In this document: positions 7,559 to 16,118 of the stretch, one piece after another | Layout of the letters: every line of letters starts with the position of its first letter | Position numbering within the stretch: the stretch's first letter is position 1 | Origin: a bacterium | GTDB lineage: Bacteria; Latescibacterota; Latescibacteria; Latescibacterales; Latescibacteraceae | Assembly (NCBI GenBank): GCA_021372535.1 | Contig: JAJFUH010000110.1 | Span: 1 to 19,246, forward strand | Length of the DNA: 19,246 bases | Reading direction: 5' to 3' | Notes under the pieces: generated by a model | Databases searched by the model: none | What the model saw: only the letters and a program-made list of their open reading frames with translations | What the model was told of the DNA's origin: nothing | Translations under genes and position numbers: made by a program

Positions 7559-9289
7559 TTACAGATTTCCTATTGCCAACCGTTTCGCCAGGAGCTCACT
7601 CGCCTCGTCGAAAAACGTCAGGGTGTTGATCAATTCGGTATCGTCGGTATGCCATATCCGGTAACGGGCTTCGGAACCCCACTTTATACGGGCGATTTCC
7701 TGCTTTATCTCGCGCTCGATAAAATGCCTGCTCTCCTCGAACAGCGTCAGTGATACGGAGTGTCCCGACTCCTTGATATTCTTGATCATTCCGTCAATCA
7801 TATCTTCGGGGATTTCATACTTCTGCAGGAATTTCTCGAGATCGGTATTGAACGGTATCGTATCTCCCGAGGTTATATTCCTGTCGATGGCATATTTCTT
7901 GAAACGCTCGAATTCATTCTCGGGAATACGGTATTGAAGAAGAAAATCCTCAAAATAGACAGGAATGTCGTTGTGACGGATCAGGTAGTCATTGGCGAAC
8001 TCGAAGAAAATATGAGTCCCCCGCAGTGCTGATTCGTATTCATTGAGCTTCGGCGGTATTTCGATCACCCGGTCGGGCGTTATCCCCCCTCCGCCGTACA
8101 CATTACGGCCGAGATCGGTGTAGTAAACCGGTTTACCGACCTTCGAGGAATCGGCGGCATTGGGATCGACATCGTCGAATCCTTCCTTGATATAGTCGTC
8201 CCTGCCGTTATCGTACGGCCGCTGTATGAGACGGCCCGATGGAGTATAATAGTGGGCGACGGACAGCATAAGCGTCCCGAAGTTTTTCTTGTTGAGCCTC
8301 GTCACGAGTGGAAACGGATTCATGACGAGCCCTTTGCCGAATGATGTCTGCCCGACGATGAGCGCACGGTCATGATCCTGAAGCGCTCCGGCGACAATCT
8401 CCGATGCCGATGCCGAATAATGGTTGATCATGACAATCAGCGGTATGGTGGTATAGCTCGTATATTTTTCGGACGGGGAAGCGTTCCATGTGTTGTTATC
8501 GGAATCGCGTCTCCCTTTTGTATAGACCACGGTCCCCCTGTTGATGAAAAAATTCACCACGCTTACGGCGGCTTCGAGCGATCCCCCCGAATTATTACGG
8601 AGATCGAGGACGAGTCGCTGCATCCCCATAGCTTTTAATTTGTCCAGAGCTTTTGCCACGTCATCCTGTGTCTTTATGGTAAACCGGGTCAGTGAAATGT
8701 AGCCCGTTTTATCATCGATCATATATGCATGCGTAACGCTGTTAATATTGACCTTGTCACGGGTGATCGTGAATTTGAGGAGCTTATCCTCTCCGGGCCG
8801 CTCGACATGCACAGTCACCGTGGAGCCGCTCGGGCCGCGGAGCAGATCTTTCACCTTGTCCTCTTTTATCCCAAGGACGCTTTTATTGTCGATCTTGACA
8901 ATCTTGTCACGGGACAGCAGTCCGGCCATCTCGGAAGGTCCCCCCTCGACAACCTCGATCACCGTAATCTTGTTATCCAGTATGGCAAAGGTTATTCCGA
9001 CTCCCTCGAAATCTCCTCTGATTTTTTCGCTGAAATCATCGGCTGTGGAACGGGGCATATAACTCGAGTGCGGATCGAGTTTTTTTATCATCCCGTCAAC
9101 AGCGCCCTGAAGCAGCTCGGTTCCGCTTATCGAGTCGACATATGCCCTGCGAACCCTGTCCAGAATAAGTGTTTCGAGCTGAAAAATATCGAGCTCTTCG
9201 TACTCTTCTTCGCAAAATGCCTGGATGGGGAAACTTGTCAGAAGGATCAGTGCGAGTATTCCTGCAATTCCGTAAAACGGTTTTTTCAT
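7559..9289 (-). CDS. C-terminal processing peptidase, S41 family (CtpA/Prc type) with PDZ domain
   Basis: The 576-residue periplasmic protease has a signal peptide (1-26, MKKPFYGIAGILALILLTSFPIQAF; the C at 26 could even be lipidated, although the preceding residues are a poor lipobox). An N-terminal helical part contains the conserved LDPHSSYM (71-78). A PDZ domain spans about 93-178 (FEGVGITFAI; GGPSEMAGLLSRDKIVKI; LRGPSGSTVTVHV). The S41 core has LDLRNNSGG (228-236) and the Ser/Lys dyad S294 in SASASEIVAGALQDHDRA and K319 in SFGKGLV, with the 25-residue spacing of the family. The last 150-200 residues are a helical C-terminal extension. The start ATG overlaps the stop of the GT2 fusion gene by 4 nt, and AAAGGAG lies 10 nt before it. 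Its substrate is unknown; relatives trim or degrade envelope proteins. Confidence 0.92.
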   Translation of the reverse strand: MKKPFYGIAGILALILLTSFPIQAFCEEEYEELDIFQLETLILDRVRRAYVDSISGTELLQGAVDGMIKKLDPHSSYMPRSTADDFSEKIRGDFEGVGITFAILDNKITVIEVVEGGPSEMAGLLSRDKIVKIDNKSVLGIKEDKVKDLLRGPSGSTVTVHVERPGEDKLLKFTITRDKVNINSVTHAYMIDDKTGYISLTRFTIKTQDDVAKALDKLKAMGMQRLVLDLRNNSGGSLEAAVSVVNFFINRGTVVYTKGRRDSDNNTWNASPSEKYTSYTTIPLIVMINHYSASASEIVAGALQDHDRALIVGQTSFGKGLVMNPFPLVTRLNKKNFGTLMLSVAHYYTPSGRLIQRPYDNGRDDYIKEGFDDVDPNAADSSKVGKPVYYTDLGRNVYGGGGITPDRVIEIPPKLNEYESALRGTHIFFEFANDYLIRHNDIPVYFEDFLLQYRIPENEFERFKKYAIDRNITSGDTIPFNTDLEKFLQKYEIPEDMIDGMIKNIKESGHSVSLTLFEESRHFIEREIKQEIARIKWGSEARYRIWHTDDTELINTLTFFDEASELLAKRLAIGNL

Positions 9290-10938
9290 TGTCTGGAGCT
9301 CCTTTTATTGCTGTACATCCCGCCGGGGAGAATATCTATCATGGTAATCGCCGTTCCCGCATCTCCCGTGATATTTTCATCGGGCAGTTCGGGAACAAAC
9401 TTGAATTCAGGCCGTTTCAACGTACCGAATCTGCTGCATATACTCAATATCTTTGAATAGGGCAGGCTGGAACCCGCCATAATCACAGTATCCACCGCAT
9501 ATTGTTTCAGAATTTCACAGAGCTCGCTTACGAGCCCCAATACATGGAGACCATCGACCTCACGGCCTCGTATTGCACCGGGAGTCGTTTCCACACATCC
9601 CACAACATCGTACGACGCAAACTTCCCGCTTTTGAAAAATGTCCTGAGTTTCACAGCGTCGGCAACAGCTCCGACTACTAATACACGTCGATACCCTATT
9701 CCCGGTTCCCGCTGATAGTATTCTTCACGCAAAAAACGCCAGCCGGAAATGAATATCGAATTGAAACCCCAGCAGTAAAACGATGCGATACGGGAAAAAT
9801 TGTATTGGTTAATAAAATTTACAATAAAAATATTGAACAGAAACCCTATAAATACTCCGGAAAGAGCACGTTCGGAACTGAAACGGTACCGGTGGTACAA
9901 ACCGACAAAATAGAATGTCGTCATATACAGGACCGAGTATACAAGAAAAATGCTCAGCCACTGAAGATTCGAATAATCCGGAGCATCTTCGAACGAAATG
10001 CCGAACCGCATGACTAAACCAAGTATAAGGGAAATATTGAGAAGAAGCAAGTCGGTGAACGGCTGACGGGTATTTTTCAGGAGATTCATGATATACATCC
10101 ATGCCATTCCCGAATAAATCCCGGCAATGAGCAGCCACCGGGGGAAAACGATTCCCGGCCGGTTCGAATAGTGCTTGCCGACAAATATCATCATGGCATT
10201 ATAAAACACATGGATACTCTTAAGGGTCGGCACCGTTTTGGTGCTTTCGCCCTTGAAATGAATGATCTCCGTCCAGGGCACATAATATATTTTCCAGCCG
10301 GCTTTTTTGATACGGTAGCAGATATCGAGGTCCTCTCCGTACATGAAGAAATCCTCATCGAGGTAACCGACTTTGTCGAGCGTCTCTTTTCGCATCATCA
10401 TGAACGATCCCGAAAGCGCATCGACCTCGGAGAGTGTGTCGGGATCGAGATAGGTCAGATTGTATGCCCCGAATGTCTTTGATTTGGGGAAAATCGTGGA
10501 AAGTCCCACCATCTTGAAGAATGCGACGCCGGGCGTCGGGAATCCTCTCCTGCAGGCAAGCTGGAGCGAGCCATCGGGGTTGATCACTTTGCAGCCTGCG
10601 GCTCCCGCATCGGGATGGCTATCGAGAAAATCGATCATGGTCGTTATGGTATCATGCCCGAGCACCGTATCGGGATTCAACAGAAGAACATAACGCCCGG
10701 CGGCCTGCTTCAGCGCCTGATTATTTGCTTTTGCAAACCCGGCATTATCCGTGTTCACAATGAGTTTCGCCTTCGGGTGCTTCTTCCTCACCATGGCAAC
10801 GCTGTCGTCCGAGGATGCATTGTCTACCACAAAAACTTCATACTGCACACCCTTTGTCGAATCCTCGAGCGTGATAAGCGCCTGATCGAGATAGGACGAA
10901 ACATTGTAGCTCACAATAATCACGGAGAGGTCGATCAT
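9286..10938 (-). CDS. GT2 glycosyltransferase fused to the membrane and Rossmann-like part of a polyprenyl glycosylphosphotransferase
   Basis: Residues 1-260 are a GT-A glycosyltransferase of the WbbL/rhamnosyltransferase type: VIIVSYN (6-12), VVDNASSDDS (37-46), LLLNPDTVL (85-93) and the acidic FMYGEDLDICYRIKKAGW (198-215). Residues about 265-405 hold around five hydrophobic helices. Residues about 412-540 are an alpha/beta domain opening RRVLVVGAVADAVKL (417-431), like the CoA_binding_3 domain between the membrane helices and the catalytic domain of WbaP/WcaJ-type enzymes. The sugar-phosphate transferase catalytic domain itself is absent: the protein ends soon after IDILPGG (residue 540). 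The glycine-rich loop is degenerate (GAVADA). It sits between dpm1 and a ctpA gene, coupled to both by ATGA overlaps. A role in cell-surface glycan assembly is inferred. Confidence 0.82.
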   Translation of the reverse strand: MIDLSVIIVSYNVSSYLDQALITLEDSTKGVQYEVFVVDNASSDDSVAMVRKKHPKAKLIVNTDNAGFAKANNQALKQAAGRYVLLLNPDTVLGHDTITTMIDFLDSHPDAGAAGCKVINPDGSLQLACRRGFPTPGVAFFKMVGLSTIFPKSKTFGAYNLTYLDPDTLSEVDALSGSFMMMRKETLDKVGYLDEDFFMYGEDLDICYRIKKAGWKIYYVPWTEIIHFKGESTKTVPTLKSIHVFYNAMMIFVGKHYSNRPGIVFPRWLLIAGIYSGMAWMYIMNLLKNTRQPFTDLLLLNISLILGLVMRFGISFEDAPDYSNLQWLSIFLVYSVLYMTTFYFVGLYHRYRFSSERALSGVFIGFLFNIFIVNFINQYNFSRIASFYCWGFNSIFISGWRFLREEYYQREPGIGYRRVLVVGAVADAVKLRTFFKSGKFASYDVVGCVETTPGAIRGREVDGLHVLGLVSELCEILKQYAVDTVIMAGSSLPYSKILSICSRFGTLKRPEFKFVPELPDENITGDAGTAITMIDILPGGMYSNKRSSRQ

Positions 10939-11648
10939 AGTTTACCCATCAATTTCAGGAATCTGAGTTTCCATACCATGAAAGCCGCCTCACGGGCAAT
11001 GCCGAAAGACATTTTCGAGCTGCCCTTCGTACGGTCATAAAATATGATCGGGATTTCCCTGATTCTGAATCCCCGTACCATGGCGCGCATTGACATCTCG
11101 ATCTGGAATGCGTATCCCGTGCTCCTGACCTTGTCGAGGTCTATTGATTCGAGAACCTCCCGGCGGTAACACTTGAACCCCCCGGTCGCATCACGGACCG
11201 GCATTCCGGTGACAAGCATCGAATAACGGTTGGCAAAATAGGAAATCAGAAGCCGTGTGAGCGGCCAGTTCACAACATTGACTCCCGAAATATACCGTGA
11301 ACCGAGCACGAGATCGGCATCCTCGATCGCTTTCATGAAATCATGGAGATATTCGGGCCTGTGGGAAAAATCCGCATCCATTTCGAATAAAAGGGCATAT
11401 CCGTGGTCAAGCCCCCACCTGAAACCAGCTATATATGCCGGACCAAGCCCCTGTTTGACCGCGCGGTGGAGCACATGGATCCGCCCGTTCTCCTCCGCGA
11501 GCCTGTCGGCTATCCCGCCGGTGCCGTCCGGAGAATTGTCATCGACCACAAGCACTTCGAAATCGTACGGCATATCGAGGACAGCCCTGGTAATCTCCGA
11601 TATGTTTTCTTTTTCATTGTATGTCGGAATAATGATCAGCGCTTTCAT
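10935..11648 (-). CDS. Polyprenol-phosphate mannosyl/glucosyltransferase (Dpm1-type GT2)
   Basis: This 237-residue enzyme probably transfers mannose or glucose from a nucleotide sugar to polyprenyl phosphate at the cytoplasmic face of the inner membrane. Seen: IIIPTYNEKENI (5-16), VVDDNSPDGTGG (34-45), the metal-binding DxD in FEMDADFSHRPEY (D91, D93), GSRYISG, TGGFKCYRREVLE and EIPIIFYDRTKGSSKMS, the full Dpm1 signature set. It lacks the C-terminal membrane helices of GtrB-like relatives, so it is the short soluble type. AAAGGGA lies about 7 nt before the ATG. It leads a three-gene unit and overlaps the next gene by 4 nt. The lipid-linked sugar could feed a GT-C enzyme; the YfhO-type protein upstream is a candidate, but this is speculation. 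Confidence 0.9.
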   Translation of the reverse strand: MKALIIIPTYNEKENISEITRAVLDMPYDFEVLVVDDNSPDGTGGIADRLAEENGRIHVLHRAVKQGLGPAYIAGFRWGLDHGYALLFEMDADFSHRPEYLHDFMKAIEDADLVLGSRYISGVNVVNWPLTRLLISYFANRYSMLVTGMPVRDATGGFKCYRREVLESIDLDKVRSTGYAFQIEMSMRAMVRGFRIREIPIIFYDRTKGSSKMSFGIAREAAFMVWKLRFLKLMGKL

Positions 11649-11669
11649 GATGTCCCTTTAATGAATAAT

Positions 11670-11685
11670 CTCCATGACCATGGAG
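11670..11685. promoter_or_regulatory. Palindrome in the dpm1 leader
   Basis: CTCCATG and CATGGAG are perfect 7-bp arms around a 2-nt centre, 21-37 nt before the dpm1 ATG. It could be an operator or a small leader hairpin. The rest of the gap (11649-11802) holds an AT-rich stretch with no convincing promoter. Confidence 0.25.
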
Positions 11686-11802
11686 GTCACAATGAAAGAT
11701 TAAAAAGAGTATTCAGATACAGTATCTCTTTATTTTTTTGAGTCACCAACCGCAAGTTTTTCGACACAATAAGTCCTGTACCCTGACCCACCCTTGTTGC
11801 CC

Positions 11803-12780
11803 TCATGCTGAAACGTTGTAGCACCCTCCGAAAGCGAGGTCCGATACGGTTACCAGCTTCTGTTTCAATAACTCGCTCATGACAATTTCCGTCATCTCGC
11901 TCGCAAAGGGAAACTCATACCGGAGATCGAGTACATATGCTTTCAGCCGTACTTTCAGGAGCGACCTTCCCTGATAAACCTCGTTTTTAATGATGATGAC
12001 GATGGGTTTGTTCAGGTACACATACTGCGAGACAGCCGCCGCCCGGTACGCAATTTTTTTCAGTTTCACCAGGTCGATTCCGGGAGGAAGATAAAATTCC
12101 GACACCACCTGACAGTTGAATTCTCCCGAATTGGCATTTGAAACCGACTGGTTGACAATATTGCTGTTGGGGATCGTAACAAGCGAATCATCGGGCGTTA
12201 CAACGCGAACACTTCTCATCCCTATCTGGACTACTTCGCCATAATGCTCGCCGACCTGGATTTTGTCCCCGACCTGAAACGGTCTGTCCAGAAGTATCGT
12301 GATCCCGCCGAAAATATTCTTGAGTATATCCTGCGACGCAAAACCGATCGCTATTCCGGCGGATGCAGTCACAGCGACAAGGGTTTCAATCGGTGGAGCA
12401 AATATCTCAAAAATAATAACATAAATAACAAAAGTCCACCCGATTATACGAATAATGGGTATCACCCGTTTTATCAGCAATCGCAGGTTCGTCCGGTGTT
12501 CCGCAAAAGCTTCCAGCACAATGGTTACATATTTAAGAGCTATGAGAGCAATGAAAAATATGATTACCGACCATAGAATCTTGGCAACGTTGACGCTCCA
12601 TGCAATTTTCGGTCTGGTTTGTTCGATTGTATCCCGGATAGTGTCGCCTGTCTTCTGCGTGACGGTATCCTGAGCCGCCGAGACTGAATCCTGAACAGTC
12701 TGGGCTGTTACATGCCGGCCATGAATGACAGGAAGCGCCGTCAGCAGCACCAGACACATAAACATACGATATGTACGCAT
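11803..12780 (-). CDS. MscS-family mechanosensitive channel with signal peptide
   Basis: The 325-residue inner-membrane protein has a signal peptide (about 1-26, ending VTAQ). A 30-residue periplasmic linker rich in T, Q and D follows, then helices at about 65-90 and 105-128, and the pore-lining helix 134-158 (VAVTASAGIAIGFASQDILKNIFGG). The MscS beta domain follows: ITILLDRPFQVGDKIQVGEHYGEVVQIGMRSVRVVTPDDSLVTIPNSNIVNQSVSN (160-214). The C-terminal alpha/beta part is normal for small MscS channels. Known MscS proteins open under membrane tension and release solutes. The gene starts 15 nt after the stop of the large P-loop NTPase gene, with AAGGAG 8 nt before the ATG, so the two are almost certainly co-transcribed. 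That partnership is the notable point and may mean gating or use by the NTPase. Confidence 0.92.
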   Translation of the reverse strand: MRTYRMFMCLVLLTALPVIHGRHVTAQTVQDSVSAAQDTVTQKTGDTIRDTIEQTRPKIAWSVNVAKILWSVIIFFIALIALKYVTIVLEAFAEHRTNLRLLIKRVIPIIRIIGWTFVIYVIIFEIFAPPIETLVAVTASAGIAIGFASQDILKNIFGGITILLDRPFQVGDKIQVGEHYGEVVQIGMRSVRVVTPDDSLVTIPNSNIVNQSVSNANSGEFNCQVVSEFYLPPGIDLVKLKKIAYRAAAVSQYVYLNKPIVIIIKNEVYQGRSLLKVRLKAYVLDLRYEFPFASEMTEIVMSELLKQKLVTVSDLAFGGCYNVSA

Positions 12781-12795
12781 CGGGAAGGCTCCTTA

Positions 12796-15700
12796 TCAAA
12801 GCATATTTTTCGACTTTAATGCCTTAACAACAGGACGGTACATAAAGGGATGAATAAAATAATAACCGTCCTGGTTTTTCTGTAACAGACTCCTGTTGAA
12901 CATTCTGTTCAGAATCATCAGACTATCTTTGATGTCCTGGTGAAAAACCACTGAATGCTCATGAGTATTGATGATTTCATGCTGTATGACAGCCGCAAGG
13001 GTAAAAAGCTCAACCGAGGGAAGCTGGTAGATGAAGGTATGCTCGAATTCGATGCTCGGTGAAAGCACGAACCTGTCCTTCGTCACTTCTTTTATTGCCA
13101 TAAGCCAGAAAAGTATGGCTGTCCGGATATTACCAGCGGACATCTCGGTGAGCTGTCTGAAAAGCTGATCCTCGAGATATGCCTGACGTTCCTCTTCGGT
13201 GGCAAGCTTCCGGAATTTACGTGACTGCTGAACCGCTTCGGGAGGTTCATACACTAATTTATATCCGCTCAGCTGGTGACGTTTTACAATTATTGCGGTC
13301 ATTTCTTCTTTTGTCTGGACGCCGAGCACGAGAACACGGCTGAAATACTTGGATATATTCAACACCTTTTCGAGATACTGCCATCCGTACATGGAAAACG
13401 TGACCACCCAGAATATGGTGCTCTGCGTTACGGAAACAAACAGAAGAAACCGCTCGATTGCATCGAATCCTTCAACCGTTCTCAGAAACAGCTGATGAAC
13501 ATTTTCCATGACACATATCAATTGTGAATTGTTTTTCACAAGCTGCGATTCCAGCTCTTCCATGGTTTGAACATCCGGGGCGTTAAAGGCGGATTTCAGA
13601 GTATCGAGCAGATCGGCTTCCCGGTATATGGTTTGAGTCAGATTGATTTTAACAAGAGGAATACCGATGAAAATATCGGATTCGGCAAAATTCAGGAGGG
13701 TGGTTTTTCCGCTGCCGCCCTCGCCAACCACCGCCATCGATGTGCTTTTCCCATCCCTCCACAGGGCAAAATCGCTCCTGATAAGAGCCATTTCGTCATC
13801 ACGCGCCGCGAAAAAACGGCTGTCCAGCAGCGGCGCCAGGCTGAAAAGACGCTGATAGACATAGGGAAGCTGGGATATTTTCTGACGTGATTCGGTAAGG
13901 TAGCGGGCAAGTTTTTCATCGATGCTGATCGCAGGTACTGTCAATCCGGTCATTTTTCTCAACCGGAAATAGCTCGTCCGGATTTTCCGCACATATCTCA
14001 TGACATATGGAATCGCTTGCCGAACGGACGATTCTGCTCTTTTCCATGCGGTTTTCGACAGATGCCGCACATTTTCACGGGTTTTTGCACGAGCAAGACG
14101 TATTTTCAGATCGAATATCCTGGTGCTGTCTTCCAGTTCCTGAATCTTGTTGTTCAGATCGAGGGTCATTTCCATGAGGTCTTTACGGATATCACCGGAT
14201 AATTCAATAAAAGACTTTTCAAAATCCACAAGCTGCAGCCGTGTCCGTTCCAGCCCTTCGATCACGAGTCCGCGGGCATTTTCAGAGGTTTCCTCTGCAG
14301 CGCCTTCATTGAGGAGCGTGAGAGCGGAACTGAGATTGAATTCGACTATCTGATCGATTCCGGAAACGGTGTTAATGAGGCGTTCAAGACGATCGTGAAT
14401 CCGGACGGAAAAAACCTGATGATTCCCGACCAGCGGAACAATGATTTCTTCACGAACCAGGTTTTTTATGGGTACTTCATCGGTATCGGATACGGGGGGC
14501 ATATTCTCAAGGTCACGGCGGAGGAGGAGTATGTGGGTATCGGCGATCAAATCCTGTAATTTACGGATCTGGTCGATATAGTCTTGAAACACTGCATCGA
14601 TACCGGCTTTGTTAATCGAATCGACGAGAGCGGGTATCCTCTCCTCGCGCAACTGGCGGATAAGGGTTTTACTTTCGGATACTATTTTTTCACCGAGAAC
14701 GGATTTTTCACTATCAACCGCCAGATTGAATTTTTCGAGGGAATCGGCTGTACTCAGATCGATCTCTTTGAGGCGGGGAAGGATGTTTTCAGTAACGCTT
14801 TTCTCCACGAGGGAATTGGTTTCGCTGCAGGTGATGACCGCTTTCACCTGGAAAAGAGATAATTCGATGTCCTTGAGCCATTCATCTTTTTCCGCATCGA
14901 AATGATGTTTCCATGCCCTCCCGGTTTCTGCGATTTCTTCCCCTCTCATATTCCTGCGCTGCTGGAATTTTTTAAGATCAAAATCAATATCAGGCAAAGC
15001 AAATGTCCCGGCTTTGCCCCATTTGTCACCGAATTCCCGGACGATTCGAGCAAGGCTGTCCGATTGGCGTTCGCCTGTACCCCCCTCGTATACATCGATT
15101 TCTTCAACCATGGATTTGACAAGCAGTATGTGGTTGTGGAACTGCTGCAATCGAGCGCTGTTTTCGTCCTTGTCACTGTCCGCGCACAACGTTTGAAAAT
15201 CTTTCACCTGAAGGAAACTGTTTTTTACCGATTCACCTGAATCATGGATTCGGGCAAGTTGCGTGGCAATCTGGTTATACCGGTGCTGCCATTCATCCGT
15301 GATAGCGTGCGAAATCGGGATTTCGAGCCGGTATCTCAAAAAATTGTGGAGATTGAAACTCCGTCTCGGGATCAAAGGCTCGCGGGGGTTTTTACCGAGC
15401 ACTTTTCCGATGGTGTTTCGCATGCTGACACCTGCCCGTCCACACCATATCAGAAACCGTTTGTACCGTTTACCCAGCAGTATATAAGTGGTGTCTCCTT
15501 CTTTCGGGAGCCAGAAGTCGTCTGTAATAATAATGGTTACATGTTCCGGGTATTCCGACAGAAACTCGTAGAATCGCTTTTCCCAGTCACCCCATAGTTT
15601 TTCATCGGTGAAATCCCCGAGAAGATCTCCGATCGAGTCAATCCAGACAAGCATGTTTTCCAGCAGAGATTCGTATTCCCGCCTGGAAAAAGAAATATAA

Positions 15701-15864
15701 TTTCTATCCTCGGTTTTCTCGACCAGACGATCATATACTGCTTCCGTAATCGCCAGATAACCCGTCAGCAGCCGACGATGAAACCGTGTAATCAGTTCAC
15801 TCGATTGCCGTATGGCTGTCTCGGCAATCGGGAGAATCTTTTCGATAATTACCATGGTTTCCAT
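12796..15864 (-). CDS. Large P-loop NTPase (AAA+/STAND-like) with long helical N-terminal region, partner of the MscS channel
   Basis: I do not recognise a named family for this 1022-residue protein. Residues about 1-190 are mixed, with hydrophobic patches (HVTIIITDDFW; YILLGKRYKRFLIWCG) but no clear signal peptide. Residues about 190-660 are mostly charged, helical and coiled-coil-like. A basic stretch KTAWKRAESSVRQAIPYVMRYVRKIRTSYFRLRK precedes the NTPase. The NTPase has the leader DSRFFAARDDEMALI and a Walker A motif GEGGSGKTT (714-722, K720). A Walker B-like strand reads LICVMENVHQLF (782-793), with Glu787-Asn788 instead of an acidic pair, and IFWVVTFSMYGWQYL follows as a sensor-1-like strand. 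A C-terminal winged-helix-like segment ends YYFIHPFMYRPVVKALKSKNML. No strong ribosome site precedes the ATG; a second in-frame ATG lies 9 nt later. The MscS gene follows by 15 nt. Confidence 0.8.
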   Translation of the reverse strand: METMVIIEKILPIAETAIRQSSELITRFHRRLLTGYLAITEAVYDRLVEKTEDRNYISFSRREYESLLENMLVWIDSIGDLLGDFTDEKLWGDWEKRFYEFLSEYPEHVTIIITDDFWLPKEGDTTYILLGKRYKRFLIWCGRAGVSMRNTIGKVLGKNPREPLIPRRSFNLHNFLRYRLEIPISHAITDEWQHRYNQIATQLARIHDSGESVKNSFLQVKDFQTLCADSDKDENSARLQQFHNHILLVKSMVEEIDVYEGGTGERQSDSLARIVREFGDKWGKAGTFALPDIDFDLKKFQQRRNMRGEEIAETGRAWKHHFDAEKDEWLKDIELSLFQVKAVITCSETNSLVEKSVTENILPRLKEIDLSTADSLEKFNLAVDSEKSVLGEKIVSESKTLIRQLREERIPALVDSINKAGIDAVFQDYIDQIRKLQDLIADTHILLLRRDLENMPPVSDTDEVPIKNLVREEIIVPLVGNHQVFSVRIHDRLERLINTVSGIDQIVEFNLSSALTLLNEGAAEETSENARGLVIEGLERTRLQLVDFEKSFIELSGDIRKDLMEMTLDLNNKIQELEDSTRIFDLKIRLARAKTRENVRHLSKTAWKRAESSVRQAIPYVMRYVRKIRTSYFRLRKMTGLTVPAISIDEKLARYLTESRQKISQLPYVYQRLFSLAPLLDSRFFAARDDEMALIRSDFALWRDGKSTSMAVVGEGGSGKTTLLNFAESDIFIGIPLVKINLTQTIYREADLLDTLKSAFNAPDVQTMEELESQLVKNNSQLICVMENVHQLFLRTVEGFDAIERFLLFVSVTQSTIFWVVTFSMYGWQYLEKVLNISKYFSRVLVLGVQTKEEMTAIIVKRHQLSGYKLVYEPPEAVQQSRKFRKLATEEERQAYLEDQLFRQLTEMSAGNIRTAILFWLMAIKEVTKDRFVLSPSIEFEHTFIYQLPSVELFTLAAVIQHEIINTHEHSVVFHQDIKDSLMILNRMFNRSLLQKNQDGYYFIHPFMYRPVVKALKSKNML

Positions 15865-15914
15865 AGCGCATTTCTCAATTTACAATTTGGGAACTATAAA
15901 TCTTGTTAAAACAC

Positions 15915-16040
15915 TTCCCCTAACCCTGACTCACCCTCTCAGTCTCCCTCTCTACCCTGTAGTGAGGGAGATGGTAAACTATCGGGAGCGCCCGATTCCC
16001 CCTCTCTATCGCATAGAGGGGGATCAGGGGGTGAGTTAAT
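15915..16040. repeat. Hairpin-rich intergenic repeat
   Basis: Three consecutive foldbacks fill the gap between the YfhO-type gene and the NTPase gene. CTCCCTC (15944-15950) pairs with GAGGGAG (15964-15970). ATCGGG (15981-15986) pairs with CCCGAT (15991-15996). CCCCCTCTCTAT (15998-16009) pairs with ATAGAGGGGG (16013-16022), with a 2-nt bulge. Flanking TGACTCACCC and GGGGTGAG pieces form an outer imperfect pair. No T-tract follows. It looks like a dispersed repeat, similar in plan to 1535-1576. The remainder of the gap (15865-15914 and 16041-16118) shows nothing I can name. Confidence 0.55.
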
Positions 16041-16118
16041 CCCCGATTAATGATCTGGAGGCCGGCCCGTAAAATCTTTTATAACGCCCTCTCAGGGAGC
16101 TGTGAACAAGTATCGTTT

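Noticed and set aside
11703-11740. AT-rich imperfect hairpin with T-runs downstream of the MscS gene, possible terminator
   Set aside because: The stem is only six A/T-rich pairs (AAAGAG/CTCTTT) with an interrupted interior, too weak to call.
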